Of a DNA stretch of 64,000 nucleotides, positions 10,806-21,680 are shown piece after piece. The position numbers and the translations under genes were made by a program. The number at the start of each line of letters is the position of its first letter. Positions within the stretch are counted from its first letter, which is position 1. The DNA comes from Brachypterus glaber (lineage: Eukaryota; Arthropoda; Insecta; Coleoptera; Kateretidae): contig OY294044.1 in the NCBI GenBank assembly GCA_958510825.1, positions 84,676,895 through 84,740,894 on the forward strand, written 5' to 3'. Under the pieces are notes generated by a model, which was given only the letters and a program-made list of their open reading frames with translations, was not told the origin of the DNA and made no database searches.

Positions 10806-13374
10806 CCCTCTACCACAGACACGGCGTAGATTTTACGCCTCGAAACCTAGCAATTTGTGGTTTCTCCCAACTCCGACTACGGCTTCCCGCGTCTCAGTAC
10901 ATTTTAGACATTCAGTTTAAGTCCTAAATCCGAGCGTAAAAGTTGGTATGTTCCACAGTGATTTTTAATGTGTTCATTTAAAGTTTGGAGGCGTAATAAA
11001 TACGCCGTGTCTGTAAGTAAGCAATAATAATAAAAAATAGGGCTTATCCATTGCAAAAAAAAAATATTATTTTTTTTTTTAGAATTTTATGCTTACGTTG
11101 TTTATTTATGATTAAGTTGTAACGACATAAATCGTCACTTTGTAATATAGCAAGGGTTAATTAAACTATTCGTTTACTTACGTTATAATTTATGTTTATT
11201 TTGTATATAAATAGTTACGTACGTACAGAACTATTTTGTATCTGGGGCTATTTTGTAGCAGGAACTGAATTCTAACCATATGAGTCTCTATTCCATAGTT
11301 CTACCTGAAAATAACATAAAGAAAACATAATTAGAATATGATTTTTAATAATAAAGAATCATATGACTTATTTCTCTATAGTGCATTTGTCTATGGACTT
11401 ACCTGGTTTTTATATGTTTCAGAGTCTATTGAGGGTTGGATTTCACTGGCTTTCATCTGTAGCTTGTTTCTCCTGGAAAGTTTCATATGCTTATTGCTTC
11501 GGGATAATCCAGAATTTGTTGAAAATAGTTTGCTGGAACTGCTCACTTAGATTCAGTATTTTGTTTATACTTAGTTCACATGACACTTAGTATTCTGTTC
11601 GTATTTTTATTAGTTTTGCTGATAAACAATAAGTATTGTTTATATTTGTTTCTTAGAGTAATATTTTGAGGTTAGATATCACTAATACGGATTTATTAGG
11701 AAATAGTCTTTTTGGTTATTATCTTTGATGTAGTTTTCGTTACCTTTATTAGGAATCCTATACGGTAAAACTGTAGTTGATAATGACTTACATAGATGTC
11801 GCTAATAGTTCAGAAATAGGATTTTATTTACCTGAAGGGTTCATACCGGTTGATAAGGTCGATTTTCACTCTTTTCTTGATGCAACTCGAATACAATGGT
11901 GGTGTCATTTTGACGAGTGTTTATTTTCTGTAATCATCGAAGTAATCCTTCATATATTTTTATTTAAAGTTAGTGAAAATGAATATTTAAACAATGCGGA
12001 AGATATTATAACTGTTATTTTCTACAATTATGCATTTATAACGTTTCGATGGACATCGAAGACTTAGAATGACATGTAAGTTAAGTTTTTCTGTTTCTTA
12101 GAATATTTCTGAGATATAATTATTGTTTTAGCACCATTAATTAAGCACCATTAAGCACCATTAACCACCATTATTACTACATTACTAGACCATTAATTAA
12201 TTACCATTAATTACTCACCATTTCTATACCATTAATATGGAATTATATTAATTTAAGTTGAAGTTTATTTTGGTATATTTGATATACAAGTTCTCCGCAT
12301 GGAGTGATGTTCTGTTGGAACATGGTTCTGTAATTTTTGGCATAGATGAATTCTATGTAACCGTCTAGCAGACAATTTTATATTGGACATAATTTTCAAA
12401 AGTATATTTTATCCCGGACAACATTTTCAATCGTACATTTTATCCTGGAAGATGATTTTTCCAAAGTAGATGGGACAGCTTATTTTTTTCTTCTTTCATT
12501 TGAGAAATGAATTCATCAGCATAGGGGAGACTTGCACAGATGGAGACGATGGAATTCATACCTCATGGATTTTGCAGAAACCAGCTAAGTACTCTTTCTG
12601 AAAACTTTTGAAAGCAATATTTCATATTTTTAAATTCTTTTATTTCAATATTCTTATAACTGTAAACTTTATCAGATCTGATATAGTATTGATTAATACT
12701 ATATGCCCTTCTGGCTTTTGTTCATTTTTAGGTACTTATTTTTTTTAAAACATTTAATCTCATTTATTAATTATTAAATATTATACTTTTGATTAAATGA
12801 TTTCTAATTTAAGCATGACTTTTATACACTGCAAGAAATGATTGTTGTTTACATACATTTCTTGGTGCTTGCTGAACTTCATGTTTTCTTTATACATTTA
12901 AGTCGAATGATTTCTGAATTTAGTAATTTTTATTAAGATTTCTTTAATTATATCTTAATATAATTACACATATTTTTTATATATATTAATACATTACTTG
13001 ATGTGCTTTCATTAAGTTTATTTATAATAAATTTCTCAAATGAATTATCTTATTTTATTTAGGGGTTATATTTTCTCAAACTGAAAAGCTTAAGTATTTA
13101 CACTAGGTTGTTACTTACCTAAAGGAGTAAAAGCTAAAGTAACTGGCGCCCCTAACAACATTAATCAATTCTTTCTATTTTTCCCTTGCCCATACCCATT
13201 GCTCCGCTGTCAAAACTAGCCGTTGGCAGTGAACGTATTAATTACGGTACAAAGTTTTTAATTTTATCCCATAAATATATATTTTTTTCTTTTTGCTACC
13301 AAGTTATTTATAAAAGTAATTTTTACGTCGTGTCTGTGGTAACCTTCCATAAATAAGGTGTCTGTGGCAGAGGG
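10806..13374. mobile_element. TTAA-flanked piggyBac-type MITE split by a solo LTR
   Basis: TTAA occurs at 10802-10805 and 13375-13378. Just inside, CCCTCTACCACAGACAC (left) and the complement of the right end (CCCTCTGCCACAGACAC) match with one mismatch. The word ACAGACAC-x-(A/G)CGTA recurs subterminally near 10812, 10995 (inverted) and 13324. TTAA targets and CCC-starting TIRs are the piggyBac signature. Removing the LTR inserted at 11118-13251 leaves an element of about 430 bp with no transposase. The small ORF at 10712-10927 crosses the left border and is not real. Confidence 0.8.
11118..13251 (+). mobile_element. Solo LTR, copy 1 (2.1 kb)
   Basis: It begins TGTAACGACATAAATC and ends ATTACGGTACA, so it has TG...CA ends, and is flanked by the 4-bp duplication AAGT (11114-11117 and 13252-13255). 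It is almost identical to the inverted copy at 24025-26123. A unit with TG/CA ends, a 4-bp duplication and no internal coding region is best explained as a solo LTR left by LTR-LTR recombination of a Gypsy- or BEL-type element. It contains an imperfect CACCATTAA-rich repeat at 12131-12240. Small ORFs inside (for example 11338-11590 and 11777-12067) overlap one another or are frame-broken in the other copy. Confidence 0.85.
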
Positions 13375-13378
13375 TTAA

Positions 13379-13682
13379 TAAATTTTATTTTAGAAATATT
13401 ATATTTTCGTGCACAGGTATGCCAATTATTTTATAAAACCTATTAATCAAAATTTGGTATCACCTTATTAGCACCTAAACCGCAGACGAAATTGTTTGGC
13501 AGTTTCAAGGACACACATTTTCCAAACATTCCAGAATTAGAAAAGAAAATTATTTTAGGAAACATTTTAATTAAAATTTTTGGCCTCAGTGCCTCGACGC
13601 GACTGACAATATGTAACTTCATTATCGGTAATTTTATTAGTGCTGCAGGCATAAACTTTTATAGATAATTTTCCAAAGCAAC
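13379..13682. other. AT-rich spacer
   Basis: Nothing recognised between the TTAA element and the next hairpin. Confidence 0.5.
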
Positions 13683-13788
13683 CCAGCTAGCAGCCACTGA
13701 CCGTAGAATAGCTTTAGGATATCATTAGTCCATAGGACAGCCTTAGGATATCCTAAGACTGTCCTACGGCCAGGCCTGCTAGCTAGGT
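13683..13788. repeat. Hairpin MITE
   Basis: CAGCTAGCAG...CCGTAGAATAGC...TTAGGATATC on the left matches the complement of GATATCCTAAG...GTCCTACGGCC...CTGCTAGCTAGG on the right, with a central near-palindrome around GGATATCC. About 106 bases in all. Confidence 0.8.
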
Positions 13789-13854
13789 CCAAACTTTAAA
13801 ATATTGTAGTCAAAAATTTTCCATAGATTTGGATATGGTATCTATTTTCAGTGC

Positions 13855-14425
13855 CGCAGGCGAATATTTGTATGTTATTTTTATATATTATTTTAACCAA
13901 GGGCATGCGAAACAAGGCGGCCCTATCAGTTTTTTATCCAAAACTTTTTTATATGTAACTTTTTTTGTAATTTTATTATTGAAAGATGATTTCTCAGGTC
14001 AAAATAAATAAAAAAGCTACTCTTGTTGTAATACCGTAGGATTAACCGTTTTCTAGAAAAAATCATTTGGAGGTGAAATTTCTCGTTTCGAGGACCAAAA
14101 ATTACACTAAAATGTTAAAAACCAAAATTTCAATGCTGGCTACATATACATCAAATAAAAAAGCCTTATATATATATAAGTACTCCTAAAAATGTACCAT
14201 TTTTAAAGAGCCATATGACCATGGTGACTATGCATAGTAGGGATTTTTCGACCAACACGTATAGAAACTTTTTTTCTTAGTTTTATGATGCTAAATTACC
14301 TTGCATCTTTAAAGTTTTAGTTTTTAACATGTTTCATTTTTGATCCTCGAAAGGTGAAATTTGATCTTCAAATGATTTTTTCTAGAAAACGTTTAATCCT
14401 ACAGTATAACAACAAGAATACCTGT
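13855..14425. repeat. Family B foldback, third copy
   Basis: 13880-13990 matches the family B core (ACCAAGGGCATGCGAAAC-like, CTATCAGTTTTTT). About 14005-14130 is repeated as its reverse complement at about 14310-14425 (GTTGTAATACCGTAGGATTA against its partner), as in the copy at 2790-3210. Confidence 0.7.
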
Positions 14426-14915
14426 TTCTAGATCAAGGCGTTTAAAAATATGACCTTGAACTGTAATGTTGACAGGTGCGGTGATTTTTCTTGTTTCAAA
14501 TAACAGCCATCCAAATTTCATGTTTCTAGGTCGAACCATTTAAAAGTTGAAAAAATATGACCTTGGACTGTAATTTTTTACAGCAGAGTAGACTGGTTTT
14601 CTTGCAAAGGCCATTTATATGAAATGTCATGTTTCTAGTTCAAAGAGTTTAAAAGATTGCAAAATATGACCTTGAACTGTAATTTTTATAGTTGTGTCGA
14701 TTGGTCTTATTCCACAGGCCCTTCATACGAAATTTCATGTTTTTAGGTCAAGGTGCTTAAAACTTATCAAAATATGACCTTGAACGGGCATTTTGATAGA
14801 TGCGTGGATTGATCTTGTTCCAAATCGCACCCACACCAAATTCCATGTTTTTAGGTAGAATCTATCAAAAGTTAGCAAAATATGACTTGAGCTGTCATTT
14901 GTTAGTGGCCATGGC
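14423..14915 (+). repeat. 109-bp tandem repeat array
   Basis: The anchor TGTTT(C/T)TAGG-like recurs at 14423, 14521, 14630, 14739 and 14846, i.e. spacings of 98, 109, 109 and 107. Each unit also carries AAATATGACCTTG followed by A-C-TGTAA-like sequence. Units are diverged, so the array is old. A minus-strand ORF inside is a by-product. Confidence 0.85.
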
Positions 14916-15320
14916 ATTTGCAAATGGGCAATTCTTTTTGTAATTTTAATTTAGAAACTAATGGCGGCGCAATTACTATAGACTATTCTGCCTCTCACTT
15001 GCACGCATCCCGCGTAATGAAGGTTAAAGCGTAAAGTTGAGAGCGCGCTTGGCTATAGTGAAAATTATACTATACCTATAATTTTTAATAAATATTAGAT
15101 ATCAGAGTTATTACCAAATCTTAGGTAAATAATTATGTGTACCAAATCTTCAGTAAATAATTATGCGGTCATTAATGACCACATCGGTGTAAATTGTGGC
15201 TACGGATTATCTCTGTTAAGATCACATTTTACCTTGGAGTAACCTATATGGCTAAATTATAGAATTTGAATTGAATTGAATTGAAAGTCCAAATTTTTCC
15301 AGTCCGGGCCTGCTTAACGG
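14916..15320. other. Spacer with short duplications
   Basis: Contains a 28-bp imperfect tandem pair (ACCAAATCTT...AATAATTATG, about 15113-15170), the palindrome GGTCATTAATGACC just after it, and a short GAATT repeat near 15270. No gene. Confidence 0.5.
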
Positions 15321-15324
15321 ATTA

Positions 15325-15455
15325 GGTAGTACGGGCATATAATCTTATTCGGCATAGGTATGTATTAAACAAACTTACCAAAAATTAGAAATAATTTAAA
15401 ATTCTTAGTCGGACGGCCGGACTCCGACCCTGTTATAATAATGAAAGTATCAACC
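15325..15455 (+). repeat. Family D, partial copy
   Basis: CATATAATCTTATTCGGCAT, then ATGTATTAAACAAACTTACC, then ATTAGAAATAATTTAAAATT matches 26400-26490 and 51778-51845 in order. The left half of the element is missing. Confidence 0.75.
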
Positions 15456-15504
15456 TTAATTAAAAACCGATTTTTTTACGACGCATTTTTAGACATATTT
15501 ATTT

Positions 15505-16418
15505 AATAAAAACTTTTCGCAAAAAAAATGAACCGACTTCTGTCTCTAAAAAGTAAAAAATAAAAAATAAGTCGGTGCCAATTTCAGCACTCCCTAAATT
15601 AAATACTAACAATTATTTATGTTGTTAAATTGTTTGCTGTGAAATTGGCACCGACTTATTTTTTTTTATTTTACTTTTTAGAGACAGAATTCGGTTCATT
15701 TTTTTTGCGAAAAGTTTTTATTTTTTACTTTTTAGAGACACAGAACTTGTAGATCTGTAAGGTCATCTAAGCTAAATTTTAGTTGTCCTTCCATCTCGGC
15801 AAGCTGCTGACGTCACAATGCATTGTGGCTTTCTCATCTTAAAGATAAATTTCTAAAAAATAAATTTAGTAGTATTTTTATTTCAGCGACCAAGAGTCCA
15901 ACCAACCTTATCTTAAACGAAATACTAAATAAAATATTTGTAAAACTTTAAGCGTTAAGTAATAATCAAATAACGCCTTATGGTATAATCACAAATTTTA
16001 TAATTTTCTCTTAGTATTTTAATATTGCAGGTCCACAGAATCAAGTTATGCCGCTAAAAGACTTTTAGCCTGCCGTAATATTTGAGTGACCCCTTAATCC
16101 GAGTTGTCCCATCATTTTCTAAACATTTGGTTGATATAAGAACCAAATTAAGCCGGTTTTAGGTGAAATTGCGTTAAAACGATTAGATTTATCTTGATTA
16201 TCCGGATTACCCGGCATTATCCGAGCGTCAAATTAAAACGGGACCACCTCAGGAATGTCCTCTTTAAGTAGCAAAAGGTTTCGTCAAATTCCGTTCATCC
16301 GTTCCAAAGTTATGCGGGAACAAACATAAAAAAAAACAAAGTCACACGTCGAATTGAAAACCTCCTCCTTTTTTGGAAGTCCGTTAAAAATATTGACCCT
16401 ATTTCAAATACACTGTGT
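15505..16418 (+). repeat. Family E element, copy 1
   Basis: It matches 39025-39945 in inverted orientation over about 900 bases. It contains a long hairpin (about 15508-15722; arms carry CTTTTCGCAAAAAAAATGAA and AGTCGGTGCCAATTT), a GACGTCA-containing segment, the word GGATTACCCGGCATTATCCG, and near the right end CACACGTCGAATTG and TTTTTTGGAAGTCCGTTAAA. The right border reads CTATTTCAAATACACTGTGTA, close to family B termini. Noncoding. Confidence 0.8.
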
Positions 16419-16618
16419 ATGTACTTATTTTTAGTAATTATTTCTCTCTATGTAATATTGTCTTCTGTAGAAAGACAGACCCTGCTATCATGCTACATAT
16501 CATGCTAGCAGTGGAGCTTCTAATCACAAATGGCAGATATAATTTGATTATCAGTTTAAGCTAGTTTGCAGAACGCGTGTTTGTTAATATTTAATTATTT
16601 TGATTAATGTATCCCTCA
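16419..16618. other. Spacer, nothing recognised
   Basis: No gene or border seen. Confidence 0.4.
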
Positions 16619-17354
16619 GCTGGTCTGGAATCAACATTTAGCTCAACTCTCATATAACCCAAGTTTTATTTTTCATAATTTAATTATTTAGAGCTTTGGC
16701 TTCTTTTTAAGACCAAATTAAAAAAAAAATCTATCGATGCCTTTTTGAAAAAAAAAAAACGATTTTTATTTGTTTTGACAAAAAAGCATGAGATTTTAAA
16801 ATTAATTATTAGATATTAGATTTTACGTTTAAGGGACATTTTTGAAATATTATTCACTTCATAACTCAGGAACGGTTTGACTCATGAGCTCATTGACTTT
16901 AAATTTTCACTGCAGTGTGCAACCAATAAACTATCATATTATGACATAAAAAATAAATAAATGTTTAACCAGGGGCGCTTACAGTTAATATAAATTAAGA
17001 GGGACCCGGTATCTACACCCCTGTTCAAAAAGTTAATTTTGATGCAATGTTAACTATTTCTCTTGCCTACTTCATAATAAATATTCCAAAAATTCCCTTA
17101 AAAGTAAGCTAGCTCCCTTAAGAAGCGATTTAGCTCAAACGTCCATAAAAACCTTTTCTCACTTTTTGCTGACATCTAAAATAATTTTTAAATATAATTT
17201 TTTTTTCTCAAAAATGTATAGACAGATTTTTTTTAATTTGATCTTTGAAAGATTTCAAAGCTCTAAATAATTAAATCATGAAAAAAAAATATTATAATAT
17301 TATAATTATAAAAAAAAAATCGAGAGTTGAGCTAAATGTTGTTTCCAGACCAGC
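16619..17354. mobile_element. Foldback TIR element
   Basis: GCTGGTCTGGAATCAACATT...GCTCAACTCTC at the left (from 16619) is mirrored by its complement at the right (GAGAGTTGAGC...TTTCCAGACCAGC ending 17354). The subterminal TAATTATTTAGAGCTTTG is also mirrored. About 736 bp with arms of more than 100 bases. No transposase and no clear target duplication. Confidence 0.75.
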
Positions 17355-17802
17355 GTGCCCTTTCATATTCTAAAGTACTAAGATTTACAAATTTTGTACA
17401 GGATTACAGGGTGATCCAACTGTCAGTACACAAACCAATAACGGTTGAAGCAATTTTAACCCTATACTACACATTATTTATAATACGCATGAAAGAAAGT
17501 CTCCGAAGTAAGGGGGAGGAATCATTCGCGCTCTCTTTTTTCCGTCAAGAGCGACATAAGGCGTGCGTGCCTACATCGGGCCTACCACTTGCACACACCT
17601 TCCAAACATATTTCCCTTAGGAGCGTCAAACTATATACATCTTTTGATTTGCATAATTCATAAAAAATATTGATTTTTTTTTATTAAAAAAATTTTAATC
17701 TTTTTTTTTTTGTTTCGTCCATTTTTTTTCATCCGGAAATATTGTTTTCATAAAAAACAAAAACGAATACAAAACTAAAAAATAGTAATATCTACTTGGT
17801 CA
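17355..17802. other. AT-rich; one dubious ORF
   Basis: A 94-codon ORF (17336-17620) starts inside the preceding TIR and has no recognisable domain; I do not accept it as a gene. The rest is poly-T rich. Confidence 0.4.
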
Positions 17803-18102
17803 CAAATTATACAGTGAGCGTAAAAAGTATCGAACACTTTGAATGGTAGTTAAGTTGAGTGCCCAAGAATAAACGAAGCAAAAGATTTGAAGGGATAGGG
17901 GAATCTCAGCGCCAGTGCCCCTCATTGACCCTGTTCAAATTAGATGTGCAATGGTTTGTTTTGCAGACTGCAGACGCAACGATCACTGATACAACGCCTA
18001 TCCCTACTACTGCACTGGTGTTGAGATTCCCCTATCCCCTTCAAATATTTTGCTTCGTACATTCTTGGCCACTCAACTTACATATCAACGTGTTTTGTAC
18101 TA
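17803..18102. repeat. Foldback repeat next to Penelope
   Basis: TTAAGTTGAGTGCCCAAGAA ... GAAGCAAAAGATTTGAAGGG ... GGGGAATCTCAGCGCCAGTG on the left is mirrored by the complement of 17990-18090. The two ends diverge slightly. The Penelope terminal repeat begins immediately after it. Confidence 0.75.
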
Positions 18103-18989
18103 TAAAGAACTTTCACTTTCGGGTTTAGACCGTGTTAATGGATTTTCACTTTCCGACGTTTCGTCTCTTACTACTAGAGACATCTTCAGGGATTAATCTG
18201 AAACTAAGTTTCGAATCAACTTGTGTCACTATTTATGACAAGTTGTGGTTATTCACCCGTGACGAGGTTTTTCCTATCAAAGACTTCCATATTGCAGGTA
18301 AGTGGTAACCAGTGTCCCTATTGATATTGTTAGGATGCTTGATGATTTCTATAGATTCCCGTATCTTCCTTGGCATTTTTCTGTTTTCTTTTAATATTTG
18401 TTTTGTTTCAGACAAATTGATTTTATGACCTGTTTCATGTACATGTTCGGCTACTGCCGATAAGGAAATTTGTTTCTTTCTTATATTGCGCTCATGCTCT
18501 TGAAGTCTTGTAAGAATTTTTCTCTTAGTTTCACCTATGTAAACCGTACCACAGGAGCAGGGTATTTTATATACGCCTTCTGAACTCAGGGGTATTTTGT
18601 CTTTTGTTGAAGTCAAACATTGACCCAATTTTTGGTTGGACCGAAATATGGGCTTAATATTTGACTTCTTCAAAAGTTTACCTATTTTATCCGTGATACC
18701 GCTTACATAGGGAAGTATAACTTGTGTCTGTCTGTCATTGTCACTATTGTCCTGTTGTTTGGGTCTGGGATTTCTGTATTTGTATATGGTCTTATTAATG
18801 TCTTTTTTGGTATAACCGTTCATGGTCAAGGCTTTGGTTAGTTTAAGGAGTTCTGTGTCTAGGGAATTCTTGTCTGAAATCATGAAAGCCCTATGAACAA
18901 GTGAATTAACTACCGAGCGTTTTTGAGAGGGATGGTGATGTGAAAATGCGTTTAGGTATCTGTCAGTGTGGGTTTTCTTCCTGTATACC
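18103..18989 (-). mobile_element. Penelope-like element, inverted 5' partial copy
   Basis: This is the 3' part of a Penelope-like element in minus orientation: endonuclease coding plus terminal repeat (18103-18232, with GACGTTTCGTCTC and CATCTTCAGGGATT). Its inner edge at 18989 abuts the plus-strand copy. The sequence around 18870-18989 is the complement of 20160-20283, proving the two arms share the same segment. Penelope elements are known for such inverted partial copies at their 5' side. Confidence 0.85.
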
Positions 18990-18991
18990 TC
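18233..18991 (-). CDS. Penelope GIY-YIG endonuclease domain (partial ORF)
   Basis: Minus-strand frame of about 250 codons, stop at 18233-18235, open up to the inversion junction near 18989. It starts in the RT-to-endonuclease linker (VYRKKTHTDRYLNAFSHHHP). It ends with the GIY-YIG nuclease: GVYKIPCSCGTVYIGETKRK at about residues 143-162 of the frame, R at 166, and AEHVHETGH near 185-193. The CxC plus His pattern around the GIY core matches the Penelope endonuclease. In the family, this domain nicks the target for reverse transcription. No stop or frameshift breaks it, so the domain is well preserved, but it has no RT on its own strand. The apparent methionine near 19001 is across the junction and not native. 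The same protein region should continue the plus-strand RT inside the assembly gap. Confidence 0.9.
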   Translation of the reverse strand, partial: EVYRKKTHTDRYLNAFSHHHPSQKRSVVNSLVHRAFMISDKNSLDTELLKLTKALTMNGYTKKDINKTIYKYRNPRPKQQDNSDNDRQTQVILPYVSGITDKIGKLLKKSNIKPIFRSNQKLGQCLTSTKDKIPLSSEGVYKIPCSCGTVYIGETKRKILTRLQEHERNIRKKQISLSAVAEHVHETGHKINLSETKQILKENRKMPRKIRESIEIIKHPNNINRDTGYHLPAIWKSLIGKTSSRVNNHNLS

Positions 18992-20283
18992 CAGTAAATT
19001 CAAACACTGTTGTTAATTTGTCAAAGACAAACTTAACAGAATGTGAGATCTCTTTGCTGTCCAAAGGACATAACTTTGCCATTACACCTAGGACAGTACC
19101 AACAGACGAAATAATTTCTATAGTGGAGTCTTCCTTGTCTTCATTACCCCCGGTAGATGCAGAGATAGTACGTTATGAAACGGCTAAGATTCTGAAAAAG
19201 TCAAAACCACCTAAGTCTAACCTGACAAGGGAGGAATATTTAGCTTTAAAGAATCTTAATCGTAATGACGATATTATTGTTGTGCCTGCTGATAAGGGTA
19301 ATGCCACTGTGGTGATGGACAAACTTGACTATTTTAACAAATTAACGGAACTCATAGACAATGACACATACGAAAAACTCGAGACCGATCCTACTGGAAA
19401 ATTTGAACGAAAAATCACACAATTACTTAAACAATCCTCCCTTACACCTCTTGAAATTTATAATCTAACCCCCCGAGACTCCCGCGTACCAAAATTATAT
19501 GGTTTACCTAAAATTCACAAGGACGGTGCCCCTCTTAGACCAATTGTCAGCACAATAGGTTCCCCTACGTATAAACTTGCCAAACACCTTGCCCAAATCT
19601 TAAATCAGTTAGTTGGAAAAACGAGGTCTTATGTAAAAAATTCCACACACTTTGTACAAACCTTATCGACAGTGACCCTGGACCCCTCGGACATAATGGT
19701 TAGTTTCGACGTAGAATCTCTATTTACTAACGTTCCCGTTCCCGATACAATAAATATTATACGAGACCTACTTACAACTGGAAATCTTGACCCTAAGTTA
19801 TGTAAATTATTTGAAGCTTGTCTGACATCTACATATTTTCTGATACAGGGAGAGTTCTATGAACAAGTGTCAGGCGCCGCAACGGGATCCCCATTATCAC
19901 CCCCTGCGGCCAATGCTTTCATGGAATACTTCGAGAAAAAAGCTATTGAGTCATATCCGTTAAAACCTAAAATTTGGCGCAGATACGTAGACGATGTCTA
20001 TGCTATTTGGCCCCATGGCATGGAAAGCCTTCAAGGTTTTCTAAATCACCTCAATTCCCAACATAAATCTATACGGTTTACGATGGAAATTGAGAACAAC
20101 GGATCACTTCCCTTTTTGGACGTTTTGGTTTACAAAACGGAAAATGGCTCAATAGGACACTCGGTATACAGGAAGAAAACCCACACTGACAGATACCTAA
20201 ACGCATTTTCACATCACCATCCCTCTCAAAAACGCTCGGTAGTTAATTCACTTGTTCATAGGGCTTTCATGATTTCAGACAAG
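18991..20283 (+). CDS. Penelope reverse transcriptase (3' end lost in gap)
   Basis: Open frame from the inversion junction (18991) to the gap, 431 codons without interruption. The N-terminal region is followed by NDDIIVVPADKGNATVVMD (about 19270), then KLYGLPKIHKDGAPLRPIVS (about 19490), SFDVESLFTNVP (about 19705), GAATGSPLSPPAANAFMEYF (about 19875), and the catalytic YVDDVYAIW (about 19984). These are the fingers, palm A, B and C motifs of Penelope RT. After them, LPFLDVLVYKT leads into the linker VYRKKTHTDRYLNAF. The family copies its RNA at a nicked target and is related to telomerase. Palm B reads ATGSPLSP where I would expect a bulkier residue before GSPLSP. Start codon unknown: sequence upstream of 18991 belongs to the inverted arm. 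The GIY-YIG domain would lie in the 200-base gap or is not assembled. Confidence 0.92.
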
Positions 20284-20483
20284 NNNNNNNNNNNNNNNNN
20301 NNNNNNNNNNNNNNNNNNNNNNNNNNNNNNNNNNNNNNNNNNNNNNNNNNNNNNNNNNNNNNNNNNNNNNNNNNNNNNNNNNNNNNNNNNNNNNNNNNNN
20401 NNNNNNNNNNNNNNNNNNNNNNNNNNNNNNNNNNNNNNNNNNNNNNNNNNNNNNNNNNNNNNNNNNNNNNNNNNNNNNNNNNN
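20284..20483. other. Assembly gap (200 N)
   Basis: 200 consecutive N. It begins inside the Penelope segment that is duplicated in inverted orientation at 18870-18989, so the assembler probably broke in the inverted repeat. The sequence after it (from 20484) is not recognisably Penelope. Any ORF crossing it is meaningless. Confidence 0.99.
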
Positions 20484-20841
20484 TGATGGACCCACTAGGT
20501 GGGTTGTCGGCAGGAAACGTGTTAAGCAAGAAATTTAAACTGATTTTTATAATTTCTTCTAGAAAGACCAAAGAACTAGTTCATCTTTAGGATGCTATAA
20601 CCAATCCCTAACAAGTCACTGTAAACCTCATATAGAGTTGAATTCGGCTTGAACCAGCTTCCTGGTGCAAAATCCTCGGCAAAATACCAGCAAAAGCCAC
20701 TCATGTTTTTATGTGATGGATTTAATACACAACACACTAAAAGCTGTTAAATAGAAAGAAGGCATCCTGTTACTATGTAACATTGTTATGTTACCAAAAT
20801 AGGAAAATGGGACCCAGCATTTTATTGAACCAAAGCATCTT
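20484..20841. other. Right flank of the gap, nothing recognised
   Basis: Near-neutral composition, no ORF or repeat border identified. Confidence 0.4.
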
Positions 20842-21401
20842 GGGCTGTTCAACAATTATGTCACCACTCTAGAGGGGCAGGGGGCAGAGGTCGAGTGACA
20901 AAACGTGACATGGGGTGAGGGAGGATCAGGTAAAAGTTAAGTTACATTTTTATAGTTTAACCTAAACCGGAATTTCGTTTTTTTACTTTTCCTAAAAAAA
21001 GTCTGGCCTTATTAAAGAAAAATATAACATTGATCTGTCTGGGAAATATGTGACCAGGATAACTCAAGAATGCTCTAAGCTAATTATCATTGGTTCCCTA
21101 TTCAAAGTTCTCAACTGGGATTGTTTTTGGTGAAAATCGGGGTGGAGTAAAAGGGTCAATGGGAGTAATAACTATTTAAAAAAATATACATTCTTCAATT
21201 TTTCTTTTTAAATGTTCATTAACAATTTTTTTCCAAATAAATATATTTGTTTAATATTTGAGTGGGTCAGGGGTGTGCTTAATGCATCGGTGACGTCACT
21301 TCTTGAGTTTTTAGGGGATTGAAGCAAAAGTAAAAGAGTGACACAGGTGGGGGGTATAAAATTTGTCTAAATTGCGGTGACACTAAATTGTTGAATAGCC
21401 C
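20842..21401. mobile_element. Nonautonomous TIR element
   Basis: The left end GGGCTGTTCAACAATTATGT pairs with the complement of the right end (GGGCTATTCAACAATTTAGT); both run on into GTCACC. About 560 bp, no transposase. I could not define the target duplication. GGGC-TATTCA ends are reminiscent of Harbinger-type elements, which is only a suggestion. Confidence 0.65.
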
Positions 21402-21680
21402 CTCCCCAGAGGGAAACTACCATTGTCTAGATGTATTACAATTTAATATGCATTTAAGATATTTTAAAATGTGTTAAATAGATTAAGTGATTAATAATCA
21501 CTGATTATAGAGCTAATAAGCTATAAAAAAAGAATTCAGATGCAGCTTTTAAAAAATACCAAAAAATATAAAAATATATCTCAAGACAATAATATATGAG
21601 ATATATTTTTATTTTTTGTAGCGATATAATTATTATGCTTATTTTTTAAAATATTTTTTTAATAACACCTGCCAAAAAGC
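21402..21680. other. AT-rich spacer
   Basis: Nothing recognised. Confidence 0.4.

Noticed and set aside
11338..12067. ORFs of 70, 75 and 96 codons inside solo LTR copy 1, two repeated in copy 2
   Set aside because: The 70 and 75 overlap in different frames and their presence in both copies only reflects high DNA identity; the 96-codon frame is broken by indels in copy 2.
17336..17620. 94-codon ORF
   Set aside because: It starts inside a TIR, has no domain and uses AT-driven codons.
20256..20571. Minus ORFs across the N run
   Set aside because: Created by reading through unknown bases.
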